Part shown: in pieces, positions 16,972 to 26,498 of the stretch
Layout of the letters: the number at the start of each line of letters is the position of its first letter
Numbering within the stretch: the first letter of the stretch is position 1
Assembly: GCF_002803095.1 (NCBI RefSeq)
Contig: NZ_PGLR01000001.1
Location: 271,032 to 335,031, forward strand
DNA from: Pseudomonas sp. ZH-FAD
Lineage (GTDB): Bacteria > Pseudomonadota > Gammaproteobacteria > Pseudomonadales > Pseudomonadaceae
Length of the DNA stretch: 64,000 bases
Direction of reading: 5' to 3'
The notes under the pieces: model-generated
Seen by the model: only the letters and a program-made list of their open reading frames with translations
Databases searched by the model: none
What the model was told of the DNA's origin: nothing
Translations under genes and position numbers: made by a program

Positions 16972-19209
16972 ATGGGCAAGATCGAAACCCCTGATAGCGC
17001 CACTCGCGGCATTCTCAATGTCAGCCGTCGCACCCTGCTCAAGGGCGCAGGTGGCCTGGCGCTGGGCATCTTCTTCGCGCCGCTGATGCGCGGTATGGAT
17101 GCGCTGGCGGCAGGTGGCCCGCTGGAGCCGAACGCCTTCGTGCGCATCGACCTCGACGGTACGGTGACTGTGCTGGCCAAGCATCTGGAAATGGGTCAGG
17201 GCAGCTACACCGGTCTGGCCACCCTGCTCGCCGAAGAGCTGGATGCCGACTGGAACCAGGTGCGCGTCGAAGGCGCGCCGGCCGACGCCAAGCGCTACAA
17301 CAATCTCGCCTTCGGCCCCATGCAGGGCACGGGCGGCAGCACCGCCATGGCCAACTCCTGGGAGCAGATGCGCAACGCCGGCGCCACCGCCAAGGCCATG
17401 CTGGTGGCTGCGGCCGCGCAGCGCTGGAGCGTACCGGCCAGCGAGATCAGCGTCAGCCAGGGCGTGGTCAGTCACGCCGGCTCCGGCCGTAGCGCCGGCT
17501 TTGGTGAGCTGGTCGAGGCGGCGGCGTCACTGCCGGTGCCGGAGCAGGTGCAACTCAAGGACCCCAAGGACTTCAAGCTGATCGGCAAGCTCGAGCTGCG
17601 CCGCAAGGACAGCACCGACAAGACTGACGGCAGCGCCATCTTCACCCAGGACTTCAAGCTGCCCGGCATGCTGGTGGCCATGGTTGCCTATCCGCCACGC
17701 TTCGGCGGCGTGCCACGCTCGGTCGACAGCAGCAAGGCCAAGGCCGTGCGTGACGTGGTCGAGGTGGTGGAGTTTCGCGATCTGCCACATGGTCGTTCGG
17801 GCGTCGCCGTGTTGGCGAAGAACACCTGGGCGGCGCGCCAGGGGCGTGATGCGCTGGTGATCGAGTGGGACGAGAGCCAGGCCTTCACCCTGGGCAGCGA
17901 GGAAATTTTCGCGCAATACCGCGACGATGCGGGCAAGCCAGGCCTGCCGGCAGCGAGCAAGGGCGACGCCGATGCGGCGTTGGCCCAGGCGGCAAAAACC
18001 GTCGAGGCGGACTACGCGTTTCCTTATCTGGCCCACGCGGCGATGGAGCCGATGAACTGCCTGGTGAAACTCTCCAGCGACCGCTGCGAAATCTGGAACG
18101 GCGAGCAGTTTCAGACCGTCGACCAAGCCATCATCAGTAGCTACCTGGGCATGACGCCCGAGCAGGTTTCGCTGACCCAGCTGTATGCCGGCGGCAGCTT
18201 TGGTCGTCGCGCCGGTTCGGTGTCGGACTACCTGCTGGAGGCGGTGGCGATCACCAAGGCTGCGCGTGACAAGGGCGTGGATGCGCCGGTGAAGATGGTC
18301 TGGACGCGCGAGGACGATACCCGTGGCGGTTATTTCCGGCCGCTGTACCTGCACCGCGTGCGCATCGGCCTGGATGAGGCCGGCAAGCTGCAGGCCTGGC
18401 ACAACCGTATCGTCGGTCAGTCGATCATTGCCGGTACCTCGATGGAGCCGTTCCTGGTCAAGGACGGGATCGACCACACCTCGGTGGAGGGGATTTCCAA
18501 CCTGTCCTATGCGGTGCCCAACCTGCAGGTGGAGCTGAGCACGCCGACCAATATCAAGGTACCGGTGCTGTGGTGGCGTTCGGTCGGTCATACCCACACC
18601 GGCTACGTCGCCGAAACCATGATCGACGAGGCCGCCGTCGCTGCAGGGCAGGACCCTTACGCCTTCCGTCATGCGTTGCTGGACAGTCATCCGCGTCACC
18701 GCGGTGCGCTGGAGCTGGCCGCCAAGCAGGCCGGCTGGGACAAGCCACTGGCGGCGGGTGCCGAGGGCGAGAAGCGCGGCCGTGGCATTGCCGTGCACGA
18801 GTCGTTCGGCTCGTTCGTGGCGCAGGTCGCCGAAGTCACGGTGAAGGCCGACGGCAGCTACCGTCTGGATCGCGTGGTGTGCGCGGTGGACTGCGGCATC
18901 GCCATCAACCCGGATGTGATCAAGGCGCAGATGGAAGGGGGCATCGGCTTCGCCCTGGCGGCTGCCCGGCACAGTGCGATCACCCTGAAGGAAGGGCGGG
19001 TCGAGCAATCGAACTTCCACGACTTCCAGGTGCTGCGCATGAACGAGATGCCCAAGGTGGAGGTGCATATAGTGCCGTCGGCGGCGAATCCGACCGGCGT
19101 CGGTGAGCCGGGCGTGCCGCCGCTGGCGCCGGCGTTGGCCAATGCGCTATTCGCCGCCACCGGTGTGCGCCTGCGCAAGTTGCCGTTCCCGGCGCAGATC
19201 AAGGCCTGA
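16972..19209 (+). CDS. iorB: Molybdopterin-binding subunit, isoquinoline 1-oxidoreductase beta type
   Basis: This 745-residue catalytic subunit has a Tat signal ([20 protein letters not shown], about residues 18-37), so the folded holoenzyme probably sits in the periplasm. Molybdopterin-binding segments include [20 protein letters not shown] and GSFGRRAG. The C-terminal [17 protein letters not shown] contains the catalytic Glu typical of xanthine oxidase-family enzymes. I chose the ATG at 16972, which has GAGGAGG upstream. The small subunit precedes it, and an XdhC-type maturation factor is convergent just downstream. No FAD subunit is present, as expected for the IorAB type. Confidence 0.9.
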   Translation: MGKIETPDSATRGILNVSRRTLLKGAGGLALGIFFAPLMRGMDALAAGGPLEPNAFVRIDLDGTVTVLAKHLEMGQGSYTGLATLLAEELDADWNQVRVEGAPADAKRYNNLAFGPMQGTGGSTAMANSWEQMRNAGATAKAMLVAAAAQRWSVPASEISVSQGVVSHAGSGRSAGFGELVEAAASLPVPEQVQLKDPKDFKLIGKLELRRKDSTDKTDGSAIFTQDFKLPGMLVAMVAYPPRFGGVPRSVDSSKAKAVRDVVEVVEFRDLPHGRSGVAVLAKNTWAARQGRDALVIEWDESQAFTLGSEEIFAQYRDDAGKPGLPAASKGDADAALAQAAKTVEADYAFPYLAHAAMEPMNCLVKLSSDRCEIWNGEQFQTVDQAIISSYLGMTPEQVSLTQLYAGGSFGRRAGSVSDYLLEAVAITKAARDKGVDAPVKMVWTREDDTRGGYFRPLYLHRVRIGLDEAGKLQAWHNRIVGQSIIAGTSMEPFLVKDGIDHTSVEGISNLSYAVPNLQVELSTPTNIKVPVLWWRSVGHTHTGYVAETMIDEAAVAAGQDPYAFRHALLDSHPRHRGALELAAKQAGWDKPLAAGAEGEKRGRGIAVHESFGSFVAQVAEVTVKADGSYRLDRVVCAVDCGIAINPDVIKAQMEGGIGFALAAARHSAITLKEGRVEQSNFHDFQVLRMNEMPKVEVHIVPSAANPTGVGEPGVPPLAPALANALFAATGVRLRKLPFPAQIKA

Positions 19210-19222
19210 CGTCCGATACTGG

Positions 19223-19261
19223 AAACACGAACGCCCGGGATTACCCCGGGCGTTCGTGTTT
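19223..19261 (+). terminator. Strong hairpin terminator after iorB
   Basis: A 17-bp perfect stem (AAACACGAACGCCCGGG with its complement) surrounds a 5-base loop, starting 14 bases after the iorB stop and followed by a short T-rich stretch. It probably ends the iorAB transcript. Confidence 0.75.
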
Positions 19262-19348
19262 ATGGGGGCTGGGGGCGTTCGCGGCCAGAGCCCCTGCCAC
19301 AGAATTGCGCCAGGGGTAGATCTGAGGCCACTCGCGGTATCGCTCTGT

Positions 19349-19401
19349 GTAGGAGCCGCTTTAGCGGCGAGCCAGGTGATCGCGGCTGAAGCCGCTCCTA
19401 C
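19349..19401. repeat. REP-type palindrome (GTAGGAGC...GCTCCTAC)
   Basis: The outer arms GTAGGAGCCGC and GCCGCTCCTAC are complementary, and the inner arms (TTTAGCGGCGA and TCGCGGCTGAA) are related. This is the common GTAGGAGCNGC repeat of pseudomonads, in the convergent gap between iorB and xdhC. Confidence 0.7.
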
Positions 19402-19422
19402 GGAGGTGGCGGGCAAGTAGCC

Positions 19423-19472
19423 GTAGGGTGGGCTTTAGCCCACCAGCCGTGGTGGGCTGAAGCCCACCCTAC
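19423..19472. repeat. REP-type palindrome (GTAGGGTGGGC...GCCCACCCTAC)
   Basis: Arms GTAGGGTGGGCTTTAGCCCACCA and TGGTGGGCTGAAGCCCACCCTAC pair almost perfectly around GCCG. Related GTAGGGTG units occur at 25466, 26812 and 35026. It fills the space before the xdhC stop. Confidence 0.75.
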
Positions 19473-19507
19473 GAGTCTGTGGCCTCGGCCTCGATGCAAT
19501 CCGGGGA

Positions 19508-20695
19508 TCAGGACGCACTCAGCCTGGACGCCGGCTCGATATCGCTGCAGTCCAGCGGCGTTGGCGTGTGGATCGCCGCCTGGCGATGCTTGAGCATACC
19601 GCCTGCACGGAGGTTAATGGCGGCGGTCATCTCGGCGAGGATCGCCGTGGCCACGCTTTCCGGCGTGTCGCCGCCGATGTCCAGGCCGATGGGGTAGTGC
19701 AGGCGCTCCAGCGCCGGCAAGTGCGGGCTGTGTTGGCGGATCTCGTCCAGCAGGCGTTCGGTGCGGTCGCGCGGCCCCAATTGGCCGATATAGGCCGGCG
19801 AGCCCTGCAGCACGCTGCCCAGCCAATGGCGATCCTGGCTGTAGCTGTGGCTCATGATCGCCACCATGGCGCCGTCAGTGAGCCTGTGCAGCTCGTAAGG
19901 TGGGCGTGCATCGACCTGCAGCACCGTATCTGCGTCGGGAAAGCGCTCGGCGCGGGCGAAATGGGCGCGGCCATCGACCACGGTGACGTGCCAGTCCAAC
20001 AGTTTGGCCATATGCGTCAGCGGCTGTGCATCATGCCCGGCGCCGAAGATCACCAGGCGCCGCTGCGGCGCCAGGTATTCGCAGAACACCTCGATATCGC
20101 CACGCGCATCACGGTAGCTGCGCAGTGAGGAGCGGCCATCGGTCAGGGTTCGTTGCAGATCGGCGCGAACCTCGGCGTCGAGTGCGGGATCGAGCAGGCG
20201 GCCGTTGTCGCTGAGCGATGGATGCAGGCACAGGCGATCGCCGACACGCACGCGGGCGTTGCGATAGCTGCCGATCACCGTGGCGACCGCCCCGGCCTGG
20301 CCGCTTTCGCGTACCTGGCGCAGCAACTCGAGCACGGCCAGCGGCTTTTCCGCGCTGTGGCGCTCGAGCAGCACGTGCACGGTGCCGTTGCAGCCGAGGC
20401 CGAAGGTCAGTGCGGCGTCCTGATCGTCATCGTCGTCCTGGGTGGCGGTGCTGTAGCGGCGGATCACGGCTTCACCACTATCGGTCAGCCACCAGGCCTT
20501 CTTCGCCACTTCGGACTCCAGGCAGCCACCACTGATGGTGCCCACGGTGCCGCCGTAGAGCGGGATCAGCATGCGCGCGCCGGGGCGGCGGTAGGCCGAG
20601 CCTTCGACCTTGACCACGGTGGCGAGCACGGCCTGGCCGTTGTCGCGCTCCAGAGCGCGAAGGGCGCCGAGCAGGGCGCTGATTCCCGACAGCAT
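19508..20695 (-). CDS. xdhC: XdhC/CoxI-family molybdenum hydroxylase maturation factor
   Basis: This 395-residue protein has an N-terminal XdhC/CoxI domain (about residues 10-80, with VEGSAYRRPGARMLI and GTISGGCLESEVAKKA, including the conserved Cys). It also has a C-terminal Rossmann XdhC_C domain (about 210-355, with RLVIFGAGHDAQPLTHMAKLLDW). XdhC proteins bind molybdopterin cofactor and help its sulfuration and insertion into xanthine dehydrogenase-family enzymes. It is convergent with iorAB, so it most likely matures that enzyme. Confidence 0.9.
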   Translation of the reverse strand: MLSGISALLGALRALERDNGQAVLATVVKVEGSAYRRPGARMLIPLYGGTVGTISGGCLESEVAKKAWWLTDSGEAVIRRYSTATQDDDDDQDAALTFGLGCNGTVHVLLERHSAEKPLAVLELLRQVRESGQAGAVATVIGSYRNARVRVGDRLCLHPSLSDNGRLLDPALDAEVRADLQRTLTDGRSSLRSYRDARGDIEVFCEYLAPQRRLVIFGAGHDAQPLTHMAKLLDWHVTVVDGRAHFARAERFPDADTVLQVDARPPYELHRLTDGAMVAIMSHSYSQDRHWLGSVLQGSPAYIGQLGPRDRTERLLDEIRQHSPHLPALERLHYPIGLDIGGDTPESVATAILAEMTAAINLRAGGMLKHRQAAIHTPTPLDCSDIEPASRLSAS

Positions 20696-20766
20696 AGGTT
20701 TCTCCCAGGCAGGTTTTGGTGGAGCGATCCCAGGATGTCAATGTCCCGTATCTCAGTTAAGAAGGG

Positions 20767-21741
20767 TTAGGCCGATCCTGCGAGATTCTTGCCCGATCCT
20801 GTGTGGCTGGGCTGGAAGCGCTCGGCCAGTTTGACGATTTGCGCGCGCTCGGTGCGGATGAAGTCGACGAAGGCCTGCGCTACCGGCGACAGGCGCCGGC
20901 CGCGGATATTCACCACGCACCAGCTGCGCTGCAAGGGCAGCTCGGCCACCGGCAGCTCGCGCAACAGGTCGTGTTGCAGCTCCAGACGCACGGCATGGCG
21001 TGGTAGCAGGGCAATGCCGAGGCCGGCGAGCACCGCCTCGCGCTGCGACTCCAGCGAGCCGATCTCCAGGGTGTTAGGGAAGTGCGCACGTTTCTGGTGG
21101 CAGTACTCTTCGCAAGCGCGACGAGTGCCCGAGCCGCTTTCGCGAATCAGCAGGGGGTAGGCGGTGAGGTCCTGCAGCTGCAGGCTGTCCGCCTCGCACA
21201 GGGGATGATCAGGCGGCGCCACGGCGATGATCGGATTCTCGAGAAAGGGCATGAAGTCCAGCGCCAGGTCCTGCGGCACCTGGCTCATGATCATCAGGTC
21301 GTCGCGGCTCTGGGTCAGACGGCGCACCACCAGGGCGTGATTGACCACCGTGAGATTCAGGCTGACTTCCGGGTATTGGCGGCGAAATTCGGCGAACAGG
21401 TGAGGAATGAAATATTTTGCGCTGGATTCCACGCACAGGTTGAGCTGCCCCTGCAGTGAGCCCTGCAGGTCGGACAGCTGCATGTCGAGGCTCTCCAGGC
21501 GGCCGAAGATATCGCTGCTGGCGCGTTTGAGTGCCTCGGCGGCTTCGGTGAGGTAGAGCTTCTTGCCGACGTACTCGAACAGCGGCTGGCCGACCAGCTC
21601 CTCCAACTGACGAATCTGCAGGCTGACGGCGGGCTGGGTCAGCGCCATTTCTTCGGCCGCGCGGCTGTAGGAGCCGTGCTCGCACACGGCACGGAATACC
21701 TGGAGCTGGCGCAAGGTCATGCGCAGCAGGGTTTTACGCAC
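20767..21741 (-). CDS. pycR: LysR-family regulator PycR, divergent from pycAB
   Basis: This 324-residue LysR protein has an N-terminal winged helix (about residues 8-67, LRQLQVFRAVCEHGSYSRAAEEMALTQPAVSLQIRQLEELVGQPLF) and a substrate-binding domain related to CysB/CbbR. In P. aeruginosa the LysR gene divergent from the pyruvate carboxylase genes is PycR (PA5437). I kept the GTG at 21741, which has GAGG upstream; an ATG seven codons later is the alternative. The shared promoter region contains two AT-rich palindromes. Confidence 0.88.
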   Translation of the reverse strand: MRKTLLRMTLRQLQVFRAVCEHGSYSRAAEEMALTQPAVSLQIRQLEELVGQPLFEYVGKKLYLTEAAEALKRASSDIFGRLESLDMQLSDLQGSLQGQLNLCVESSAKYFIPHLFAEFRRQYPEVSLNLTVVNHALVVRRLTQSRDDLMIMSQVPQDLALDFMPFLENPIIAVAPPDHPLCEADSLQLQDLTAYPLLIRESGSGTRRACEEYCHQKRAHFPNTLEIGSLESQREAVLAGLGIALLPRHAVRLELQHDLLRELPVAELPLQRSWCVVNIRGRRLSPVAQAFVDFIRTERAQIVKLAERFQPSHTGSGKNLAGSA

Positions 21742-21766
21742 GGTTTCGTCCTCGTTCGGTCAGCGT

Positions 21767-21801
21767 ATAAGTAATTACTTATGCACGATCAAATAATTAT
21801 T
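21767..21801. promoter_or_regulatory. Two AT-rich palindromes between pycR and pycA, candidate PycR sites
   Basis: ATAAGTAATTACTTAT (21767-21782) is a perfect 16-bp palindrome, and AATAATTATT (21792-21801) is a second perfect one, ten bases away. They lie 26-60 bases upstream of the pycR start and about 95-130 upstream of pycA. This spacing suits a LysR-type recognition plus activation site pair. Binding is inferred. Confidence 0.5.
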
Positions 21802-21895
21802 CATTTTTGTTAATTCGTATAGCCGGATAGGGTTTCACCACGTTTGCAACCAACTGTTGCAGCGGCCCTTGCAGCTCTGTGCTGAGGATTGGATC

Positions 21896-23311
21896 GTGAT
21901 AAGAAAAATACTGATCGCCAACCGTGGTGAGATTGCCGTCCGCATCGTGCGGGCCTGCGCCGAGATGGGCATCCGCTCGGTGGCGATCTATTCCGATGCG
22001 GACCGTCATGCCCTGCACGTCAAGCGTGCCGATGAGGCGCACAGCATTGGCGAAGATCCGCTGGCCGGCTATCTGAACCCGCGCAAGCTGGTCAATCTGG
22101 CCGTGGAAACCGGTTGCGACGCCCTCCATCCCGGTTACGGTTTTCTGTCCGAAAATGCTGAACTTGCAGAGATCTGTGCCGAACGCGGGATCAAGTTCAT
22201 AGGCCCGAGCGCGGAAGTCATCCGCCGCATGGGCGACAAGACCGAAGCCCGTCGCAGCATGATGGCTGCCGGCGTGCCCTGCACCCCCGGCACCGAGGGC
22301 AACGTCGCCGACCTGGCCGAAGCCCTGCGTGAAGCCGAGCGCATCGGTTATCCGGTGATGCTCAAGGCCACCTCCGGTGGTGGCGGTCGCGGCATTCGTC
22401 GCTGCAACAGCCGCGAGGAGCTGGAACAGGCCTATCCGCGGGTCATTTCCGAGGCGACCAAGGCCTTCGGTAGCGCCGAAGTCTTCCTGGAAAAATGCAT
22501 CGTCAACCCGAAGCACATCGAGGCGCAGATTCTCGCCGACAGCTTCGGCAATACCGTGCACCTGTACGAGCGCGATTGCTCGATCCAGCGCCGTAACCAG
22601 AAACTGATCGAAATCGCCCCGAGCCCGCAGCTCACCCCCGAGCAGCGCGCCTATATCGGCGACCTGGCTGTGCGCGCCGCGCAGGCCGTGGGCTACGAGA
22701 ACGCCGGTACCGTGGAGTTCCTGCTCGCCGAAGGCGAGGTGTACTTCATGGAGATGAACACCCGGGTGCAGGTGGAGCACACCATCACCGAGGAAATCAC
22801 CGGCATCGACGTCGTTCGTGAGCAGATCCGCATCGCCAGCGGCCTGCCACTGTCGGTCAAGCAGGAAGACATCATCCACCGCGGTTATGCCCTGCAGTTC
22901 CGTATCAACGCCGAGGATCCGAAGAACAACTTCCTGCCCTCGTTCGGCAAGATCACCCGCTACTACGCGCCCGGCGGCCCTGGCGTACGCACCGACACGG
23001 CGATCTACACCGGTTACACCATTCCGCCCTATTACGACTCGATGTGCCTGAAGCTGATCGTCTGGGCGCTGACCTGGGAGGAGGCGATGGACCGTGGCCT
23101 GCGTGCGCTGGACGACATGCGCGTGCAGGGCGTGCGCACCACCGCGCCCTATTACCAGGAAATCCTGCGTAATCCGGAATTCCGTAGCGGCCAGTTCAAC
23201 ACCAGCTTCGTCGAAAGCCACCCGGAACTGACCCAGTACTCGATCAAGCGCAACCCGTCGCACCTGGCCATCGCCATCGCCACCGCCATCGCTGCCCACG
23301 CGGGCCTGTAG
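21896..23311 (+). CDS. pycA: Pyruvate carboxylase subunit A (biotin carboxylase)
   Basis: This 471-residue subunit carboxylates biotin on PycB using ATP and bicarbonate. Visible features are the N-terminal KILIANRGEIAVRIVRACAEMG, the ATP-grasp glycine loop KATSGGGGRGIR (about residues 160-171) and catalytic motifs EKCIVNPKHIEAQ, MEMNTRVQVEH. The GTG at 21896 with GAGG upstream gives the usual 471 residues; an earlier TTG at 21857 would add 13. It sits eight bases before pycB. Together they form the two-subunit anaplerotic pyruvate carboxylase of pseudomonads (PA5435/PA5436), which makes oxaloacetate. Confidence 0.96.
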   Translation: MIRKILIANRGEIAVRIVRACAEMGIRSVAIYSDADRHALHVKRADEAHSIGEDPLAGYLNPRKLVNLAVETGCDALHPGYGFLSENAELAEICAERGIKFIGPSAEVIRRMGDKTEARRSMMAAGVPCTPGTEGNVADLAEALREAERIGYPVMLKATSGGGGRGIRRCNSREELEQAYPRVISEATKAFGSAEVFLEKCIVNPKHIEAQILADSFGNTVHLYERDCSIQRRNQKLIEIAPSPQLTPEQRAYIGDLAVRAAQAVGYENAGTVEFLLAEGEVYFMEMNTRVQVEHTITEEITGIDVVREQIRIASGLPLSVKQEDIIHRGYALQFRINAEDPKNNFLPSFGKITRYYAPGGPGVRTDTAIYTGYTIPPYYDSMCLKLIVWALTWEEAMDRGLRALDDMRVQGVRTTAPYYQEILRNPEFRSGQFNTSFVESHPELTQYSIKRNPSHLAIAIATAIAAHAGL

Positions 23312-23319
23312 GGGACATC

Positions 23320-25131
23320 ATGAGCAAGAAGATCACCGTTACCGATACCGTCCTGCGCGATGCCCACCAGTCGCTGCTGGCCACGCGCATGCGCACCGAA
23401 GACATGCTGCCGATCTGCGACAAGCTCGACCGCGTCGGCTACTGGTCGCTGGAAGTCTGGGGTGGCGCCACCTTCGACGCCTGCGTGCGCTTTCTCAAGG
23501 AAGACCCCTGGGAGCGCCTGCGTCAGCTCAAGGCCGCGCTGCCCAACACCCGCCTGCAGATGCTCCTGCGCGGGCAGAACCTGCTCGGCTACCGCCACTA
23601 CAGCGATGATGTGGTCAAGGCGTTCGTAGCCAAAGCCGCGGTCAACGGCATCGACGTGTTCCGCATCTTCGACGCGATGAACGACGTGCGTAACCTGCGC
23701 GTGGCCATCGAGGCAGTGAAGGCTGCCGGCAAGCACGCCCAGGGCACCATCGCCTACACCACCAGCCCGGTGCACACCACCGAGGCGTTCGTTGCCCAGG
23801 CCAAGGCCATGCAGGCGATGGGTATCGACTCCATCGCCATCAAGGACATGGCTGGCCTGCTCACGCCTTACGCCACCTTCGCGCTGGTCAAGGCACTGAA
23901 GAGCGAAGTCGATCTGCCGGTATTCATCCACAGCCACGACACGGCAGGTCTCGGTTCGATGTGCCAGCTCAAGGCCATCGAAGCCGGCGCCGATCATATC
24001 GATACCGCCATCTCCAGCCTGGCCTGGGGCACCAGCCATCCGGGCACCGAGTCGATGGTCGCCGCGCTCAAGGGCAGCGAATTCGACACCGGCCTGGACC
24101 TGGAGCTGATCCAGGAAATCGGCATGTACTTCCATGCCGTGCGCAAGAAGTACCACCAGTTCGAGAGCGAGTTCACCGGCGTGGATACCCGCGTGCAGGT
24201 CAACCAGGTGCCGGGCGGGATGATTTCCAACCTGGCCAACCAGCTCAAGGAGCAGGGTGCGCTGAACCGCATGAACGAAGTGCTGGAAGAGATTCCGCGC
24301 GTGCGTGCCGACCTCGGCTTCCCGCCGCTGGTGACACCGACATCGCAGATCGTCGGTACCCAGGCGTTCTTCAACGTGCTGGCCGGCGAGCGCTACAAGA
24401 CCATCACCAACGAGGTGAAGCTGTACCTGCAGGGCCGCTACGGCAAGGCGCCGGGCAAGGTCGACGAGCAACTGCGCAAGCAGGCCATCGGCAGCGAGGA
24501 AGTGATCGACGTGCGCCCGGCCGACCTGCTCAAGCCCGAGCTGGCGCGCCTGCGTGAAGAGATCGGCAGCCTGGCCAGGTCCGAAGAGGACGTGCTGACC
24601 TTCGCCATGTTCCCCGATATCGGACGCAAGTTCCTCGAAGAGCGCGCGGCGGGCACCCTCAAGCCGGAAGAGCTGTTGCCCATGCCGAACGGTCAGGGCA
24701 AGGCCGCGCCAGTCGGCGGTGAAGGCGTGCCGACCGAGTTCGTGGTCGACGTGCACGGCGAAAGCTACCGCGTGGACATCACCGGTGTCGGCGTCAAGGG
24801 CGACGGCAAGCGCCACTTCTACCTGTCCATCGACGGCATGCCGGAAGAAGTGGTGTTCGAGGCGCTCAATGAATACGTCGCAGGCGCCGCTGGCAAACGC
24901 AAGCAGGCCGGCGCACCGGGCGACGTGTCCACCACCATGCCGGGCAACATCGTCGATGTGCTGGTCAAGGAAGGTGACAGGGTCAAGGCCGGTCAAGCGG
25001 TGCTGATCACCGAAGCGATGAAGATGGAAACCGAAGTGCAGGCGCCGATTGCCGGCACCGTCAAGGCCGTTCACGTGGCCAAGGGCGACCGCGTCAATCC
25101 GGGCGAAGTACTGGTGGAAATCGAAGGTTAA
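23320..25131 (+). CDS. pycB: Pyruvate carboxylase subunit B (carboxyltransferase plus biotin carrier; OadA-like)
   Basis: This 603-residue protein has the carboxyltransferase domain first (DTVLRDAHQSLLATRMRTEDML near the start, the metal site HSHDTAG near residue 206). A conserved central domain (PYC_OADA type) follows, then an Ala/Gly-rich linker. A C-terminal biotinyl domain carries the biotin Lys in EAMKMETEV (about residue 569). It transfers CO2 from carboxybiotin to pyruvate. The similarity to oxaloacetate decarboxylase alpha is family-wide; pairing with pycA and pycR and absence of membrane oad subunits support pyruvate carboxylase. Confidence 0.95.
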   Translation: MSKKITVTDTVLRDAHQSLLATRMRTEDMLPICDKLDRVGYWSLEVWGGATFDACVRFLKEDPWERLRQLKAALPNTRLQMLLRGQNLLGYRHYSDDVVKAFVAKAAVNGIDVFRIFDAMNDVRNLRVAIEAVKAAGKHAQGTIAYTTSPVHTTEAFVAQAKAMQAMGIDSIAIKDMAGLLTPYATFALVKALKSEVDLPVFIHSHDTAGLGSMCQLKAIEAGADHIDTAISSLAWGTSHPGTESMVAALKGSEFDTGLDLELIQEIGMYFHAVRKKYHQFESEFTGVDTRVQVNQVPGGMISNLANQLKEQGALNRMNEVLEEIPRVRADLGFPPLVTPTSQIVGTQAFFNVLAGERYKTITNEVKLYLQGRYGKAPGKVDEQLRKQAIGSEEVIDVRPADLLKPELARLREEIGSLARSEEDVLTFAMFPDIGRKFLEERAAGTLKPEELLPMPNGQGKAAPVGGEGVPTEFVVDVHGESYRVDITGVGVKGDGKRHFYLSIDGMPEEVVFEALNEYVAGAAGKRKQAGAPGDVSTTMPGNIVDVLVKEGDRVKAGQAVLITEAMKMETEVQAPIAGTVKAVHVAKGDRVNPGEVLVEIEG

Positions 25132-25138
25132 CCTCTAT

Positions 25139-25197
25139 GGAGCCCGGCCTGTTGGATGGGCAAGTTTGACGGGGCGTAACCCGGGCTCCTTTTTTTA
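25139..25197 (+). terminator. Rho-independent terminator of pycAB
   Basis: GGAGCCCGG (25139-25147) pairs with CCGGGCTCC (25181-25189), directly followed by a run of eight T. The long loop of 33 bases is unusual but the stem and T-run are clear. Confidence 0.7.
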
Positions 25198-25465
25198 TTC
25201 AGCGCCACGGCGCAGGTTTGTCCCGGGGGCCGCAAGGCTCCCTTTTTTTGCACGGCACATCCATGTGCTTCACCCCTTCGGTGGCCTCGCGCAAAACGCT
25301 AACGGCGTTTTTGCGACTCGCCAGTGCGGGGACAGGCCGGGCGTGCCGGCTAAGCTTTCCGGTCATGCCCCGGCGCTTCGCCTTCTTGGCGAGGCAAAGC
25401 AGGGCGATCAGCACCGCCTTGTGCCGGGGCATGGCCCTTTCCTTTGCGTGTATGTGACCGTCCAG
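25198..25465. other. Gene-free stretch with short inverted repeats, no recognised gene
   Basis: This is GC-rich sequence between the pycAB terminator and the REP unit at 25466. Short inverted pairs (for example CAAAAACGC/GCGTTTTTG around 25290-25315, and CATGCCCCGGC/GCCGGGGCATG at 25363 and 25422) suggest a remnant or dispersed repeat. Open frames on both strands have no recognisable domain. I see no tRNA, promoter array or riboswitch. Confidence 0.4.
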
Positions 25466-25532
25466 GTAGGGTGCGCCGTGCGCACCGAGGCGGGTGGTGA
25501 ATAGAGTGACTGGTGCGCACAGCGCACCCTAC
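25466..25532. repeat. REP-type palindrome (GTAGGGTGCGC...GCGCACCCTAC)
   Basis: Arms GTAGGGTGCGCCGTGCGCACC and GGTGCGCACAGCGCACCCTAC face each other around a 25-base centre, just upstream of sbtA. It is the same family as 26812-26884, which flanks sbtB on the other side. Confidence 0.75.
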
Positions 25533-25555
25533 GAGTCTGGGGGAGGTGAGCTGAA

Positions 25556-26497
25556 GTGACTTTGGATCCGGTGGTGCTGTTCTTCGTCTTCGGCCTGGTC
25601 GCCGGCCTGCTCAAGAGTGAGTTGAAGCTGCCGGCGGCGCTTTACGAGACGCTGTCGATCATCCTCCTGCTGGCCATCGGTCTGCACGGCGGGGTGGAGC
25701 TGGCGCAGCAGGCCAGCCTGCAGCTGCTCGGTCAGTCGGCGCTGGTACTGGCGCTCGGCGTGCTGCTGCCGATCCTGGCGTTCGTCCTGCTGCGCGGCCT
25801 GCGCTTCGACCGCGTCAACGCCGCGGCGGTGGCGGCGCACTACGGTTCGGTCAGCGCCGGTACCTTCGCCGTGGTGGTGGCCTACATGCTGGCCAAGGGC
25901 ATCGAGTTCGAGAGTTACATGCCGCTGTTCGTGGCCATCCTGGAGATTCCAGCGATTCTGGTCGGTATCGTTCTGGCCAAAGGCATTTCGCGTGAGACCC
26001 ACTGGGGCGAGCTGGGCCGCGAGATCTTCCTCGGCAAGAGCATCATGCTGCTGCTCGGCGGCCTGGTGATCGGCGCGATCGCCGGCAAGGAGGCGATCAA
26101 GCCGCTGGAGCCGCTGTACACCAGCATGTTCAAGCCGGTGTTGGCGTTCTTCCTGCTGGAGATGGGCCTGATCGCCTCCGGCCAGCTCGGTGCGCTGAAG
26201 CAGTTTGGTGTGCGCCTGGCGGCCTTCGCCCTGCTGATGCCGCTGTTCGGTGCGCTGATCGGCGCCTTGCTGGCGCGCTTCATGGGCCTGAGCCTGGGCG
26301 GCACGGCGATGCTGGCCACGCTCGCGGCCTCGGCGTCCTATATCGCGGTGCCGGCGGCCATGCGCCTGGCCTTGCCCGAGGCCAACCCGTCGCTGTCGCT
26401 GACCGCCTCGCTGGGCATCACCTTCCCATTCAATATCCTGATCGGCATTCCGCTGTACCTGGCGCTGGCCGAACGACTGATCGCCTGGGGGTTCTGA
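25556..26497 (+). CDS. sbtA: SbtA-type sodium-dependent bicarbonate permease
   Basis: This 313-residue, roughly ten-span membrane protein belongs to the SbtA (DUF897) family. In cyanobacteria SbtA couples Na+ to high-affinity bicarbonate uptake. It opens with TLDPVVLFFVFGLVAGLLKSELKLP and shows the inverted repeat organisation with AAVAAHYGSVSAGTFAVVVAYM and ATLAASASYIAVPAAMRLALPEANPSL. It starts with GTG at 25556, preceded by a strong GGAGGTGA. The PII-like sbtB follows one base after its stop. The position between pyruvate carboxylase and a beta-carbonic anhydrase suggests bicarbonate supply. Confidence 0.88.
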   Translation: MTLDPVVLFFVFGLVAGLLKSELKLPAALYETLSIILLLAIGLHGGVELAQQASLQLLGQSALVLALGVLLPILAFVLLRGLRFDRVNAAAVAAHYGSVSAGTFAVVVAYMLAKGIEFESYMPLFVAILEIPAILVGIVLAKGISRETHWGELGREIFLGKSIMLLLGGLVIGAIAGKEAIKPLEPLYTSMFKPVLAFFLLEMGLIASGQLGALKQFGVRLAAFALLMPLFGALIGALLARFMGLSLGGTAMLATLAASASYIAVPAAMRLALPEANPSLSLTASLGITFPFNILIGIPLYLALAERLIAWGF

Positions 26498-26498
26498 G

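Noticed and set aside
21797..25074. Long minus-strand frames opposite pycA and pycB (500 and 640 codons)
   Set aside because: Both are antisense to conserved biotin enzyme genes and their products lack any family motif.
25199..25504. Short overlapping frames on both strands between pycB and sbtA
   Set aside because: No ribosome-binding site or domain; the region has inverted repeats and looks non-coding.
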